From Solea solea (taxonomy: Eukaryota; Chordata; Actinopteri; Pleuronectiformes; Soleidae), in assembly GCF_958295425.1 (NCBI RefSeq), contig NC_081139.1, positions 21,953,888 through 22,017,887 on the forward strand: a DNA stretch of 64,000 nucleotides. Reading direction: 5' to 3'. Under the pieces are notes generated by a model. The model saw nothing but the letters and a program-made list of their open reading frames with translations. It was not told the DNA's origin and did no database searches. Shown here in pieces: positions 12,722-24,500 of this stretch. Made by a program: the position numbers and the translations under genes. Every line of letters begins with the position of its first letter. Within the stretch, counting starts at the first letter, position 1.

Positions 12722-15564
12722 CGTTTGGTTAGACTTTAAAAGTGTGATTGTGGTCAAAAAAAATATGATTGTGAAGTCCTGTGTTTATTTTTAGCATGGA
12801 CACAGTGCTGCTGTATGACACTGCCTCGCTTCCTCTGTTTAACAGGCATCTCCTCAGTGCTGTTTGAGTCCAGAATCGGTTGCCTGGATCGGGTTGTTCC
12901 CGAAGAGACAGAGCGTTTCATCCAGTCCATCAACAAAATGTTTGTGATGACACTTCTCACTATGGCGATGCCAAGCTGGTTACACCAGCTGTTCCCCAAA
13001 CCCTGGAGCATCTTCTGTCAGTGCTGGGACTACATGTTTGACTTTGGTAAGTCATTTTCTCCCAAACTGTGAAAAGAAAATAGCAAAAACATGTATATGC
13101 CCACCTGGAGAGAAAGAGATATAAGTATGCTTTAAAAACTGTATAGTTCTGACTGTAAAAGGCCTTGACCTGGACACATTCTAGAGGATATTATAGAGAA
13201 ATATCAGTCATGAAGATGGAATATAGTTCATTTTCTTCCACACTGGTAGTTTGTCATCCCACTCACTTTTACATTAGATTGGGAAGCAGGACATTAAAGG
13301 AATATTACAAGATAATGTAAGAAAATGGAGAGTCTTTGTCCTCAAATTTGGTAATAACCAACCTCATAGGCTTTTAATAAGCCTCCTATTTTACACCGCT
13401 GTGTCTCCGCATCCTTAGGAGTGTCTTTTTTCACAATAACCATCCCCGTCATAACGATCAGTGATGTCTGTACCTGCAGCAAAAGGTCACATCGACCAGC
13501 GTCTGACTACCGAAGCGGAGAAAGTTGCTCGTGGGGAGAAGGTAGAGGGCCGCTATCTCACCTACTTCCTGTCCCAGACGGGCCTGCCCATAAAGACCGT
13601 CTACAGCAACGTCACAGAGCTGCTCCTCGCGGGAGTTGACACAGTGAGTGACTTCTCCTCTGTCCTCTTCTTCGCCGCAAATCCACCCAGTGGGTTGTTA
13701 AAAACTCTTTGACGCCGGGTCATTTCAGATCTCCAGCACTATGTCCTGGTCCCTGTATGAGCTGTCCCGTCACCCCGAGGTGCAGGAGTCGCTCCGCAGC
13801 GAGGTGCTGAACGTACTGCAGGGTCGACGGGTGGCAGAGGCGGCAGATGTGGCTCACATGCCTCTCCTGAAAGCCACAGTCAAAGAAGTGCTCAGGTATG
13901 CAGGTATATTATCAGTGTTACCTGTAGCCATGGTCGGATGTTAATTTGAAGGCTCACATTTGTGCTGTATCTTCTTTTGAGAGAACTATTCATTTTAGTG
14001 CTCTATTTTTGCACTCTTTTATTATTTCTTTAGTTTTCTTACAGCACTTGCTCACTGAACACTGAGTAGGCAAAGCTAAGAATAAAACACTTAATTGCTT
14101 ACCTGGCCTGATTGCGTAGATGTTATTATTAGCTCGGGCAGCTAAATGAAACAGTTAGGGCCACAGTGTTCCAGTGTTCCTATCTAGTGGAGTTCTTTCC
14201 AAGACTACTCCTATGTAGCTTATTCCTCTCTTGTAAGTTGCTTTGAATAAAAGCGTCTGCTAAATGCTTAAATGTAAATGTAAAACAAAGAAAGAAACAC
14301 CAGCTTGTCACATGTGGAGACCCTGAATTAATGAAATGATGAAAAATAAGCTTATATATGACAAGAAAACATAATAAAATACTATAAGAATCGATAGGAA
14401 TGAAATGGCAGAGAGAGAGAGAGAGGAAGAGGGCACGGGGGACAAGGGCGCCCACAAAAACACAACAGGGAAACGTACAACTGAAAACAAACGTTCCACA
14501 TGTCTGGCATGTAAAACAATGACATTATTGTGGAATTATGAATATATTAACACATATTCCAATCAAGTCGTGATGAAAGCATATCTTCCCTGTAATAACA
14601 CCTGTGTTATTTCACTGTGGGGTTTTTCAGGTTATACCCTGTCATCCCTGCAAATGCAAGAGTCATCACAGAGAGAGACATCCAGGTCGGAGGATACCTC
14701 ATCCCGAAAAATGTGAGTGTGAAGGAATAAGTGCACAATTGGAGTCAAACTCTATGATTTCACATCTGACATATGCCAGTGATGACATTAGAATGGGTCT
14801 TCATTTTGTGTTGAATTGTATTTTAATGGTTCACCTGTCCTGACCCTAAATTCTCTCCATGCAGACTCTAATTACCCTCTGTCAATTTGCAACATCCCGG
14901 GATCCGGCAGTGTTTCTGAATCCAGACAAATTCCAGCCTCATCGGTGGTTGAACAAGGATCAGACTCATCACCCATACGCCTCTGTGCCGTTTGGTGTAG
15001 GAAAACGCAGCTGCATAGGTCGTCGCATCGCTGAGCTGGAGCTCTATCTGGCACTTGCCAGGGTGAGTTGGCTAGATTTTATTTATTTTAAGACAACCCT
15101 GAGCAGGTGAAGAAAATCAGGGTTTCATTAGTTATCGAAAACAGTTTTAATCTCTGTTATGTAATACGATGTATATATAGTATATATGAAGACATACAGT
15201 CCATGCCATATGTATACAGATCATTTAAATGATTTAACAAGTGTTTTATCTACGATTAAATACCATTTATCACCGTTTCCAACAAAGCGGTTTAAACCAT
15301 TGTACAAATCTTGCTCCTGAATGATTTAATTTGATTATTTAATCCAGGGATTTTGGTTCGGAGTCACGATTTAACACACGTGACTACTTTCTTTTATTTT
15401 TAGTTAGTCACCCAGCACTAAATCTGCTCTCCCTGTTTCTGCCCTCTTAGATCCTCGTAGAGTTTGACGTGAAGCCAGATCCAGAAGGGGTTTCTGTGAA
15501 GCCCATGACGCGAACACTTCTAGTTCCTGAAAATGTCATTAACCTCCAGTTTGTTGAACGATGA
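8288..15564 (+). CDS. cyp27b1: 25-hydroxyvitamin D 1-alpha-hydroxylase, mitochondrial P450
   Basis: This inner-mitochondrial P450 converts 25-hydroxyvitamin D3 to the active hormone calcitriol using adrenodoxin electrons. Exons join in frame to 511 aa: 8288-8515, 9747-9937, 10890-11080, 12846-13046, 13480-13643, 13729-13895, 14631-14712, 14865-15062, 15451-15564. The start gives an Arg-rich presequence ([18 protein letters not shown]). Visible hallmarks are the proline hinge MPGP near residue 51, I-helix ELLLAGVDT ending at T325, ExxR at E378-R381 and heme loop [10 protein letters not shown] with ligand C458. [17 protein letters not shown] and the ending NLQFVER match the 27B1 subfamily rather than 27A1 or 27C1. 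The start context is weak (T at -3), and Met7 has a better one. All introns are GT-AG. Introns 1 and 2 carry an hAT-like element and a foldback. Human CYP27B1 is 508 aa. The family call is very sure. Confidence 0.95.
8801..9115. mobile_element. Non-autonomous hAT-like element (MITE)
   Basis: Inverted ends TAGAGCTGCAAC and GTTTCAGCTCTA bound a 315-bp AT-rich element containing gattaatcgagtaatt-type words and the core ttgttatatggagcaaa. The flanking octamers are atacaaat (8793-8800) and ataccaat (9116-9123), an 8-bp target duplication with one mismatch. An 8-bp duplication is the hAT signature. It sits in cyp27b1 intron 1 and has no transposase. Relatives are at 32118 and 59130. Confidence 0.75.
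10162..10414. repeat. Foldback element, about 90-bp inverted arms
   Basis: The left arm 10162-10250 and right arm 10325-10414 are near-perfect reverse complements sharing gtggtaatgctccatcat, ttataaacaagt and gaattcctcagattaataaa, with a spacer of about 75 bp. It lies in cyp27b1 intron 2. RNA from either strand could form a long stem. It is probably a MITE. Confidence 0.85.
11570..11960. mobile_element. Possible decayed hAT-like remnant
   Basis: The segment starts with agggctgcaaagg and contains GGGAATT-rich words (gggaattctgg, gggaattaatgagaattaac) that I associate with the subterminal region of fish hAT elements. The right end and target duplication were not found. It lies in cyp27b1 intron 3. 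Confidence 0.3.
12691..12720. repeat. (CA)n microsatellite
   Basis: Fifteen uninterrupted CA units in cyp27b1 intron 3, about 125 bp before exon 4. Confidence 0.95.
14221..14283 (+). repeat. LINE/SINE 3' tail fragment
   Basis: TTGTAAGTTGCTTTGAATAA, AAGCGTCTGCTAAATG and AAATGTAAATGTAAA are the conserved tail of fish L2-type LINEs and of SINEs that borrow it. Only the tail is present, in cyp27b1 intron 6. Confidence 0.75.
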
Positions 15565-15602
15565 CCGACTCGGTCGAGCTCCAACAGTTACGTGACATGC
15601 GA

Positions 15603-15606
<4 letters not shown>

Positions 15607-15646
<40 letters not shown>

Positions 15647-15649
15647 GCA
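15607..15649 (+). repeat. (GA)n tract in cyp27b1 3'UTR
   Basis: A nearly pure GA repeat beginning about 43 bp after the cyp27b1 stop codon, so probably transcribed in its 3'UTR. Confidence 0.9.
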
Positions 15650-16542
15650 CTGGCAGGTGGCGTTATCACAGGAACCGTGAGTGTGGTGCACACAGTGGAT
15701 CACAGACCTTCACCCTCCAACACCACTGAGACCACAGCGCTCCGCTCCTGTTACCACGTCTGTACAGGCGGACATATAGTATGTAGAAGGACAATCATGA
15801 GTGATGACTCAACGACTAAAGCTTTCCACTGGGAGAGGTGAAGCTCCAACTTTAATACTGTATTTTTTAAAAGGAAATGACCATTAAGCACTTAAGTCTT
15901 TGCACAAGCAAATCTGTGATCTTCATTTAATTTCACACAGCGTTTCATTTCTGTCCTTAAAGTGAGTCAGACTAGAAGTAAAAGGATATTTAAAGTAAGT
16001 CGTTCCTAATGATCCTTGATTCATTCATTCATTCATTCATTCATTCATACGCACAACATGACAGTATCAAGCATTCCTGTCTTACATTTTTCTTAAAGTC
16101 TGAGATACACAGTGCACTGTAAATGACTCAGGACCTCAGACCGGCACATGATGGAGACACTGTTTTTATAACTTCCAGCTCTTATCGCTACTGTGAGAGA
16201 GTGAAAATGTCGATAATCTCTTTGACTTATTGATAAGTGTATTTTATTAAGGTCCTTTTGACCCATTTCTCTGTGCCAAGACTTTGGCAGCTGTTATAAA
16301 TACATAGTGCCACTGAAATCTCATAAGTAGGCGACTCTGCACTCAGGCTTTGTACAAATGTAAATTGTATGTCACAATTCATTGTTGCAGCACAGAGCTG
16401 CAAAGTTGATATCTTAAATGTGTTTTTATTTTTTACATCTCAACCCACAAGTGACATGTAGTGTCACCATTTTGTAAACTTGTTAAACTTCTGTATTTAT
16501 TTTTGTAATTTAACAGCTGTTGAAACTCTTACTGTAAATGTA

Positions 16543-16548
16543 AATAAA
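16543..16548 (+). terminator. cyp27b1: cyp27b1 poly(A) signal
   Basis: AATAAA about 980 bp after the stop, followed by TG- and T-rich sequence (tatcatgtgtttcttatgtgttgtct) near 16580. It is the clearest canonical signal downstream of the gene. Confidence 0.6.
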
Positions 16549-17639
16549 AAAAGGTTTCAAATTGCACAATCAATAATATCATGTGTTTCTTATGTGTTGT
16601 CTCTGGATTTAATCCTCTTTTAACACCATCTGCTGCGTCAGATTTGGTATAATGCATTAAACACATTATGTCATAGTCACAATGAACAGCCTTTTGGCTC
16701 ACAGGCAATAATTTCTAGGAAGGCGAGTGTCAAAGTTCCTGTGTGACATGTGGATGGAGAGTGGGCTGAGGTGCAGCAGCTGTGGGTCAATGTTTGCACA
16801 CACACACAAATAAAATCACTCTACTGCCTCCTCTTCCTGTCCTTTAGACCAGAACAATTATGTAAAACTCACTGAAAATTCACTTCAAAACAGAAGTGTA
16901 TATAATATATAATAGAATATATAATCTGCAGATGCCAGATAGGTGCATGCTCCTGATTACTCTGGATTATACATTTCTTGTAGCATTGACATGTTCATTA
17001 GTTCTACACAGTGACAGAAATAATATCACGCTGTGAATCAAATCCTTTCTGTAATAATATAGTATAATAATAATATAGGCTATAGCTCAAGACATATTGG
17101 GATATACAGCTGCACACAGGTTGCTTCTCCAGGCTCATGAAAAAAGAGATACCGTAAATATAGTCAAATTCTGCTATAACACAAATAATTAAAAAATATT
17201 ATACTATGCTATAATTGTGTTGATTCCCTTGATTTAATCAATATATATAATATCTAGTGTACTTCACAAATGTATTCAGTATAATGCATACCGTGGTGAT
17301 CGATACAACAGCCTTTATAACTAGGAAATGTCATCACAGATGGCTTATCACGATGTGATGATATCATAAATCTAAGAACTTAACATAATATACAGTAGAT
17401 AAAATATGGATGTACTGTCCAGCCCTACTAAAGACCATGTTGAATCAAGACAAATGGACCATGAGAGAAAGCTGCCACTCTAAGGACCTTACACTGGTTA
17501 AAAGATGGACAGTAATTCTAAATGACTAACTTTTATTTTACTTTAATGCATGTTAATTAATTGAACTGGTAGTTACAGTTCTATACAGTTGACCGTTTAC
17601 TCTTTAAACAACAGTCCTGTGACAAATCCTCCCTTAGTG

Positions 17640-18175
17640 AGGGCTGTGATTTAACTGCAAAATCCTTTGGGGGCTTTAACTTGTAAGCTGTATTACAATG
17701 GGCTGCACGAGACATTACCCGCTGCCTCCAGAAAGCAACAAATATCTTAAAAGACTCATCCCACCCTGTCCACCATCTGTTTAACCTTCTGCCCTCGATC
17801 AGGCAGATGGTGCAGGACACTTAAAACACGCACCACCAGACTGTTGAACAGTTTTTACCCAAAACCCAAAAGCCATTACCACGCTGAATGCTGCCATGAA
17901 AACTTGAATTCAGTCCAATGTCTGCTGCAGAGTTTTACCTACATCATATGCAATAACTTTAATTGTATTTACGTATTACTTCCACCATGTGCAGTAATTT
18001 TCAACGATATTTATTTTTACAGCATATTTTGGCTCTGTATGCCTGCTGAGTGTGTGTGTGTGTGGAGTGTGTGCTTTGTGGGTTAAGTGACTTGTTACTG
18101 CTTTTACTGGTTAATAACTCTGTCGAGACCGTCTTCACGTTGGTGCAATACAGTTTTGTTGAATCTTGATTACTG
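17640..18175 (+). mobile_element. LINE 3'-end remnant
   Basis: The + strand reads ILKDSSHPVHHLFNLLPS, then after a stop, words equivalent to a conserved LNSFIPKA-type segment found at the C-terminus of many fish non-LTR polymerases. After it come ctgaatgctgccatg, a TG tract, gacttgttactgcttttactgg and a tail with ttggtgcaatacagttttgttg. It is truncated at 5' and carries stops, so it is dead. Confidence 0.6.
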
Positions 18176-18799
18176 TGCATCCTCCAAAATTATGCTGAAT
18201 TACCACCACTCTAAAACAGTTGCAAACAAAAACTGATCATCAGAACTGTCATAAAGTTAGGGTTAATTGCAGGACTGAGATATTGAACTGCATCAATCAT
18301 AGTGAGGGGGAACTAATACATTGTAATGATGATATTATGACAATATTTTGTGAATTAAATGCCACTGGTAATACATTTTGAGAGGATGATGGAGATCACG
18401 AGGGTAAATAATCACATTTGTTCAGGGCGCATGCTGGTTCACTGTCACACTCTCCTGATTTGCAGGGACTGTACAGAGCTTTAGTTAATGTGCCGCTTGA
18501 TAACACCAAAAATTATATTTATGTGTTCGGTGCCTAAACTACTAAACTAGAAGAACAGATTTTTAGCTTGCAATGATATTAACAAGCTTCCAAAAGTGTT
18601 TAGGGAACTAATTATTTTAATTGATTCAAGTTAAAAGTCAGGATGTGACAATTAGGAGTGTTTATTTATTATTAGTTTAAATGAACTACCCATAAGTATG
18701 TTTGTATATATGTACACTATATAATCATTGTGCATTTTGAGGCGTTAGCTTGCAGAGAAAATGAAGAAGGATGGACTTTATTAGTCCCAAAAAAAAACG

Positions 18800-18840
18800 A
18801 AATTGTGCTGCTGGGAAATTATTGTACAGCAGCACAATTT
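18800..18840. repeat. 14-bp perfect inverted repeat
   Basis: AAATTGTGCTGCTG (18800-18813) and its exact complement (18827-18840) are separated by 13 nt, next to tttattagtccc, a word common in fish retroposon tails. Confidence 0.8.
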
Positions 18841-19317
18841 TGGGCACTGAAGAGAAAATATGAGATCAAACTAGCAAACTATACATGTGAGTAAAATGAA
18901 ATATAAATATATAGACAGCTGTACAAGAACCTAAAAGTATTACCATAAAATATAAATATACTATAATAAAGTGTTAGGAAGGCATTTAAAAAAATGACTG
19001 TGATGTTAACTTCCACCGTCAAGATTCTGTGTATGATAGTGCTCTACATTCTATGACTAACTCACTCTGTGTAAATAAGTAGACTGGCCAATGCTCAAAT
19101 TACATAGAAATTATAATTATTATTATTTTGTATATATATATGTAGAAGGCCATAGTTAGTAAAGCCTATCCTATACTGTATTTGTCTTTTAACAAGTACC
19201 TCATGTAGTTCCCAGCTTCTCTCCACCAGGTGGCACTCTTTCCTGGTTTTGTACTAAACTGAGGAAAAGGCCTTTCTTGCTGTGCCCCTTTGCAGAACAC
19301 TTAACAACTTGAAGATA

Positions 19318-19800
19318 CACTTACTGGCCACTTTATTATGGACACCAAATATCTAATCAGCCAATCTCATGGATGCAACTCAACACATTTAGGTATGAAG
19401 ACATGATCAAGTCGACCTGTTGAAATTTAAACCAAGCATCAGAATGCTGGAGAAAGATGATTTTAATGACTATGAATGTGGCATGGTTGTTAGTACCTGA
19501 CAGGCTTGTCTAAGTGTTTCAATAACTGTTGTTCAACTAGGATTTTCATACACAACTTTCTCTGAGGTTTACAAAGAATGATGAGGGAAAAGATACACAA
19601 ATATCCAGTGGGCAGCAGTTCTCGCGGACTGAGGAGTATGTCCAGGCTGGTTTAAAATGATAGAAAGGCAACAACAACCAAAATATCCACTTGTTACAAC
19701 CAAGGTACCTGGAGAAAACCCATGTGCACACAGGAGATGTAAACTCCACTCAGAAAAGCCCTAGGCAGAACTGTAATCTGACCTGGTGATCTTCATGGCT
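19318..19800 (+). mobile_element. Degenerate Tc1-like transposon
   Basis: The terminus ACTGGCCACTTTATTATGGA leads into CTAATCAGCCAATCTCATGG, CATCAGAATGCTGGAGAAAG, a relic of the transposase DNA-binding region near 19500-19620 (gattttcatacacaactttctctgaggtttaca) and atatccagtgggcagcagttct. Many indels break the frame, and the right end is missing. Confidence 0.7.
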
Positions 19801-19998
19801 GTAAAGCATCAATCCACCATGTGACCCAAATAAAGTTAAAAAAAAAAAGTTTGTTTAAAAAATAATGATGTAAACAGAAGTAGAAGAGAGACAGAGGTCA
19901 GTCTATGACAAAGCAGGTAGTCACTATGGCTCCAGTCCAGAAGGAGGCGCTAATGTCATACTCATACAATCATAACTCACAAGGAAGAAAATAGCAGA

Positions 19999-20143
19999 GA
20001 AGCTAATGCTAACAGTCGTTCGTCAATGTAGCATTTTGGTCAGTTATGTAGGTCGCAGTTGGGCTGTTACTAAAATACACAGACATACTACAGACTCAGT
20101 TTAACGGACCGAATATCACAAGTAAAGTAAACAAGAAGGAAAG
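19999..20143 (+). promoter_or_regulatory. mcrs1: mcrs1 promoter region and presumed 5'UTR exon
   Basis: A strong donor, GGAAAG|GTAAGT, ends a presumed non-coding exon at 20143. The first coding exon starts with its ATG directly after an acceptor (21571/21572), so an upstream non-coding exon is required. No TATA box is seen. The stretch to 20420 has many GCTAA/TTAGC words. The true start site is not determinable by eye. Confidence 0.55.
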
Positions 20144-20920
20144 GTAAGTCACAAGACTGAGTAGCTCGTTGTGTTAGCTTGCTAATGTGCTAACTGTAGC
20201 TACCGCGAGAACGCTGTGTTAGCTAAGTCTGTCCTGGCTGGTGAATATAAACCAGCGTTTTCTTATTTAAATGTGTTGTCTAACTAAATAGACTCTCCTT
20301 AAATGCGGTCTGAATTAGATTTCGGTCTGCTAAAAAGTGTTCATATAGCATAGAATATTATATAGTAAATGTAGCTACAGGGGAATCTGTGGCTAACGTT
20401 ATATGTCAACAAAAGACATGGCTTATGTTGTTTAGCTTGTCCTTACTCCTGACTATATTTCACGTCCACGACAAAAATACTGTCTGAAATAGGCTTCACA
20501 CAGTTGTAACGTTTTACTGGGAATAATTTTATGTTACTTTGGGACACTGTGTGCTTTTACCATCAAGTAAAAGCCGGAATACCACGCTGTCACAGCGTTG
20601 TTTACTATCACAGGATTGTGTTTTCAGTGTTATCGGTGTCTTCATTAATTGCGTACAATCTATATACAACTTAAGTAAACATTAAATGCTAAAACGAAAT
20701 GTGAAACCTCAGACATCCTGTTCACCTAACGCTTGTGCAAGTGTCAGTTGCCATTTCCCTAAAAATGTAACACTTAAGCTACATTGTTTGATTTGTACAT
20801 ATCGTGCGATTTTGCAAGGTAGAATAAGAATAAGCAAAGTACAGTGCAGTAAAATGTTGACATCCTTGTGGGGCTATTTGATTTGCAGACAGAAGACAAT
20901 ACATTACAAAATATTCTCTC
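20144..20920. other. Presumed mcrs1 first intron, 5' part
   Basis: No feature apart from the TTAGC-type words up to about 20420. The remainder is AT-rich and without an open frame of interest. Confidence 0.5.
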
Positions 20921-20924
20921 TGGC

Positions 20925-21215
20925 CACTTAATTAGGTACACAGACACCTCATAAAGTGGCAGGAGTGGCACCCATTGTGGTCTTCTACTGCTGTAGTCCA
21001 TCTGCTTCATGGTTCACCGTTTTGTGTGTTTATAGATGTTCTTCTCCGTATCTTGTTTGTAACAAGTTGTTATTTGAGTTATGATTGTGTTTTTAACCAA
21101 TCCAGCTCTCCTCTGACCTCTGGCATCAACAAGGCGATTTTGCTTGGGCAACTGACTCTCAGTGAATTATTTTTTCTTTGTCTTTTTTCTATTAGTGCAT
21201 CTTGGCCTTAAACTA
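20925..21215 (-). mobile_element. Inverted, internally deleted Tc1-like copy
   Basis: After CTGGCCACTTAATTAGGTAC come words that are the reverse complement of a Tc1-type transposase gene (tggtcttctactgctgtagt, tccatctgcttcatggttc, gacctctggcatcaacaagg). It lies in the presumed mcrs1 first intron, in the orientation opposite to the copy at 19318. Frames are broken and the far terminus was not found. Confidence 0.7.
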
Positions 21216-21571
21216 ACTCAGCATCACATGCATTGACTTGCATGTCCTCTCGTTTTGCTTTTTGTTTGCGCATCTAATCTTTTATTTAAGCGCTTTTATT
21301 TAAGACACTACTGACAGTTTACTTCTGTCAAAGCACTAGAGCCAACACACTAAAGTTAATAACCATACAAATGAAATCATTATAGAGCATTTTATGACAC
21401 ATATTTCAATTTTATAATATGTGACAAAAAAAAGAAGACGGTTCGGTTCGTCCAGGTTTATGCTCTCTGGAATCATAATGTCAGCAACAGATAGGATTTC
21501 TAGTCAAACCATATTTTTAGTCCTGCTAGTCTGAATGATTTCCTGATGTATGTCATGATGTCACTAAACAG

Positions 21572-24500
21572 ATGCAGGCAGGTGACCCTTTGGTTGGTGC
21601 ATCTATGGCAGTAGCTGGTGCCCAAAGTCGGTCAGAGGATGAGGAGTCGCTTGGAGTTAAAGATGTCAAAAGGACAGCAACGCAAGCATTTGGCAGTGGC
21701 GTCCCCAAACGCAGAAGCTCCTCCAGGTTTGTTTCCTTGTAAACTACTGTCGTTCCTGGTTATCAGTAGAATAATGCGTTACTAATAATGGATAACTCTG
21801 TAGTGCTGCTAGTGTTTTTCCTTGTATATCCAAAAATGTTATAAATAGAAGCTTTCATATTTGTTGATCAAATAATGTTCTCAGGTCAATAAAGAGGAAG
21901 AAGTTTGATGATGAACTTGTGGAAAGCAGTCTTGTAAAGTCATCCAGTCGAGTCAAAGGCCCTCAAGTTATAGAGCCAGTCCGCTGTTCGGGGAGTGAAC
22001 TCTCTTCTAATGAGAAGAAAAAGGTAAACATGATTCTGAAATTCACCGACTCCCACAGGACGCAATAACTGAGGTAGAGTTAGCAGAGATGTGATGGATT
22101 TTTTTTATGCCTTTGCTGTATTTGGTCAGGTGACAAAGTCAGGAACGACTCTCACGCCTCCTCTCGCTATGGTAATAAACCCTGCACCTATCACCAAAAG
22201 AGTAAAGAAAAGCAAGCAGCCTCTACATATTACTAAAGACCTGGGAAGATGGAAATCCACTGATGATCTGCTCCTCATAAATGCAGTGTTGCAGGTATGT
22301 TCTGCAAAAATCTTTGTCAGCAAAAGTTGCAATTTGTCAAGGAATTGTGCCTCTAGTTTGTTGTATCAATCTGTTTATGTCAGATTATGTTACATTCTTA
22401 CATTTAATTTTTTTTTTTTTTACAATTAGTTACATTCCAATTACAAATCTTTTGTTTGTACGCATCTTTCCCTAGACCACAGATCTGACCTCAGTTCATC
22501 TGGGAGTCAAGTTCAGCTGTCGTTTTACTTTGCGGGAAATTAAAGAGCGGTGGTATGCCCTGCTGTATGATCCTGTCATCTCAAAGTAAGAGCAACAAGT
22601 TTATCTCTACCCCCTGTCACATATTTTTGTATCTAACTTACTGTTGACTCCCTACATGAACCTTAAATCCCATCCTCTCTGTTGTCTGCATGGTTAGGCT
22701 TGCATGGCAGGCTATGCGACAGCTTCATCCAGAGGCCATTGCAGCAATTCAAAGCAAAGCCCTCTTTAGTCAGGCTGAGGAGGCACTGCTTGCCAAGATT
22801 GGTTCAGTATGTACTTTTTGCTTAAGAATCATCATAACCATAGTTATATTCGCACATGTAGCCTCCGTACTCATAAGCAGTATCGTGTTGCATTTGTCAT
22901 TGGACAGACCAGTCAGCCCAAACTGGACGTGTTCCAGGAGCTACTGAGCAAACATCCCGGTGTCTTTCACCCATCTCGCACTGCCAAGAGTCTACTAGTG
23001 CACTGGCAGCTGCTAAAGCAGTACTACCTACTGGACGACCAGAGTGGTGAGTTCAAGTTGAAGCATATTAAAAACCTATTTTGTTTTGTTCATTTGTGTA
23101 AATTAAAAATAAACTTTAATGTGTTTGACATCTGGCAGCATGTTATTGACCCACAAGTAGCACTCAGAGAACACAAACGTCCGCCAAAGCCGGTCATTAT
23201 CTGTTTTTACGGCAACATGTATAATGTTAATAATAATATACATTTTTCAAAAACACATTTAAAATGTTGATTAGCAAAAGCTTGGAAGCACTCAAGTCCA
23301 CCTTACTTGAGCTAGAATGTCAGTCAAAACTGATAAAGGATGTTTGCACATACAGTATATTAATATTTTATGTTGTTATATAACTACAGTAAATATTTAA
23401 CTACAGTAAATAATATGTTGCCACCTTATTGATTTTACCCAAAAAGTTGTTATGTTGGTGTGTGATAAAACCCCTGGTGTGGGTTTACTGTAACAGCGTT
23501 TGCTGGTTTTAATTGTGTGTTGCAGTTCAGCCTCTTCCTAAAGGTGACCAGGTCCTGAACTTCTCTGATGCCGAGCAGATGGTTGACGATGTCAAGTTAA
23601 AGTAAGACTGTCTTTAATAATCTGACAGTTTTTCAGCAGCATTCATCTCATGGTTTTTACCCTCCTTCTATTTACCTAAATATTGTGAATTTGTAATGGT
23701 GATCACATACTCTTTGTGTTCACACAGGGAGAGCAGGGATGAGGTTTTGGAACATGGTAAGATATCATTATAAAAAGAAGCTTAATTTACAGTGAACTTT
23801 TGAACCTTATTTACAGTGAACTTGTGAAAAGAAGCTCACTTGTAACATAATATCAAAGCTAGTCATAGTTTCAGTTGTCACTGTATGACATTAATTTTAA
23901 TTCTCCTTCTCTTTTCGCTCAGAGCTGATGATTTCTGATAGGCACCAGAAAAGGGAGATCAGGCAGTTGGAGCAGGAGTTGCCTCGTTGGCAGGTCCTCG
24001 TTGACAGTATCACAGGTATGCAGATTTTTTGTTCTGGGTCCATTTGTTTCAATGCTGATCCGTTCTGATGGAACTCATTTGTGTTCATGTGTGTCTGTGA
24101 CTCCAGGGATGAGCATGCCAGACTTTGACAACCAAACACTGGCAGCACTACGAGGACGGATGGTTCGCTACCTCATGAGATCACGAGAGGCAAGTAATCA
24201 TCTGTCAGGAACAAAAAAAGACATTTGTGGAGAAATTGTTTGTCTGTGGAGCTGTATTTCACCTTGAGGCTAATGACTTTACTTTTGTATTCATGCAGAT
24301 TACGTTGGGCAGGGCGACTAAGGACAAACAGATAGATGTAGATCTTTCACTGGAGGGACCTGCCTGGAAAATATCGAGAAAACAAGGTGATTTAAACTGA
24401 GAACGCAAATTAAAATATTTTGTTGTTAGTGACTGAAGTCACCCAAGAAAATGAGAACAGCTGAAGAAAAAGCAGGAAACTGTTTTCATAATTGAAGCTT

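Larger units (their letters stand above)
16600..19317. other. Intergenic DNA between cyp27b1 and mcrs1
   Basis: No gene was recognised. It contains a LINE 3' remnant at about 17640-18175 and a small inverted repeat at 18800-18840. The rest is AT-rich unique-looking sequence with no long open frame. Confidence 0.6.

Noticed and set aside
22809..23270. 153-codon open frame overlapping mcrs1
   Set aside because: Only 22908-23046 of it is mcrs1 exon 6; the rest is intron read-through on both sides.
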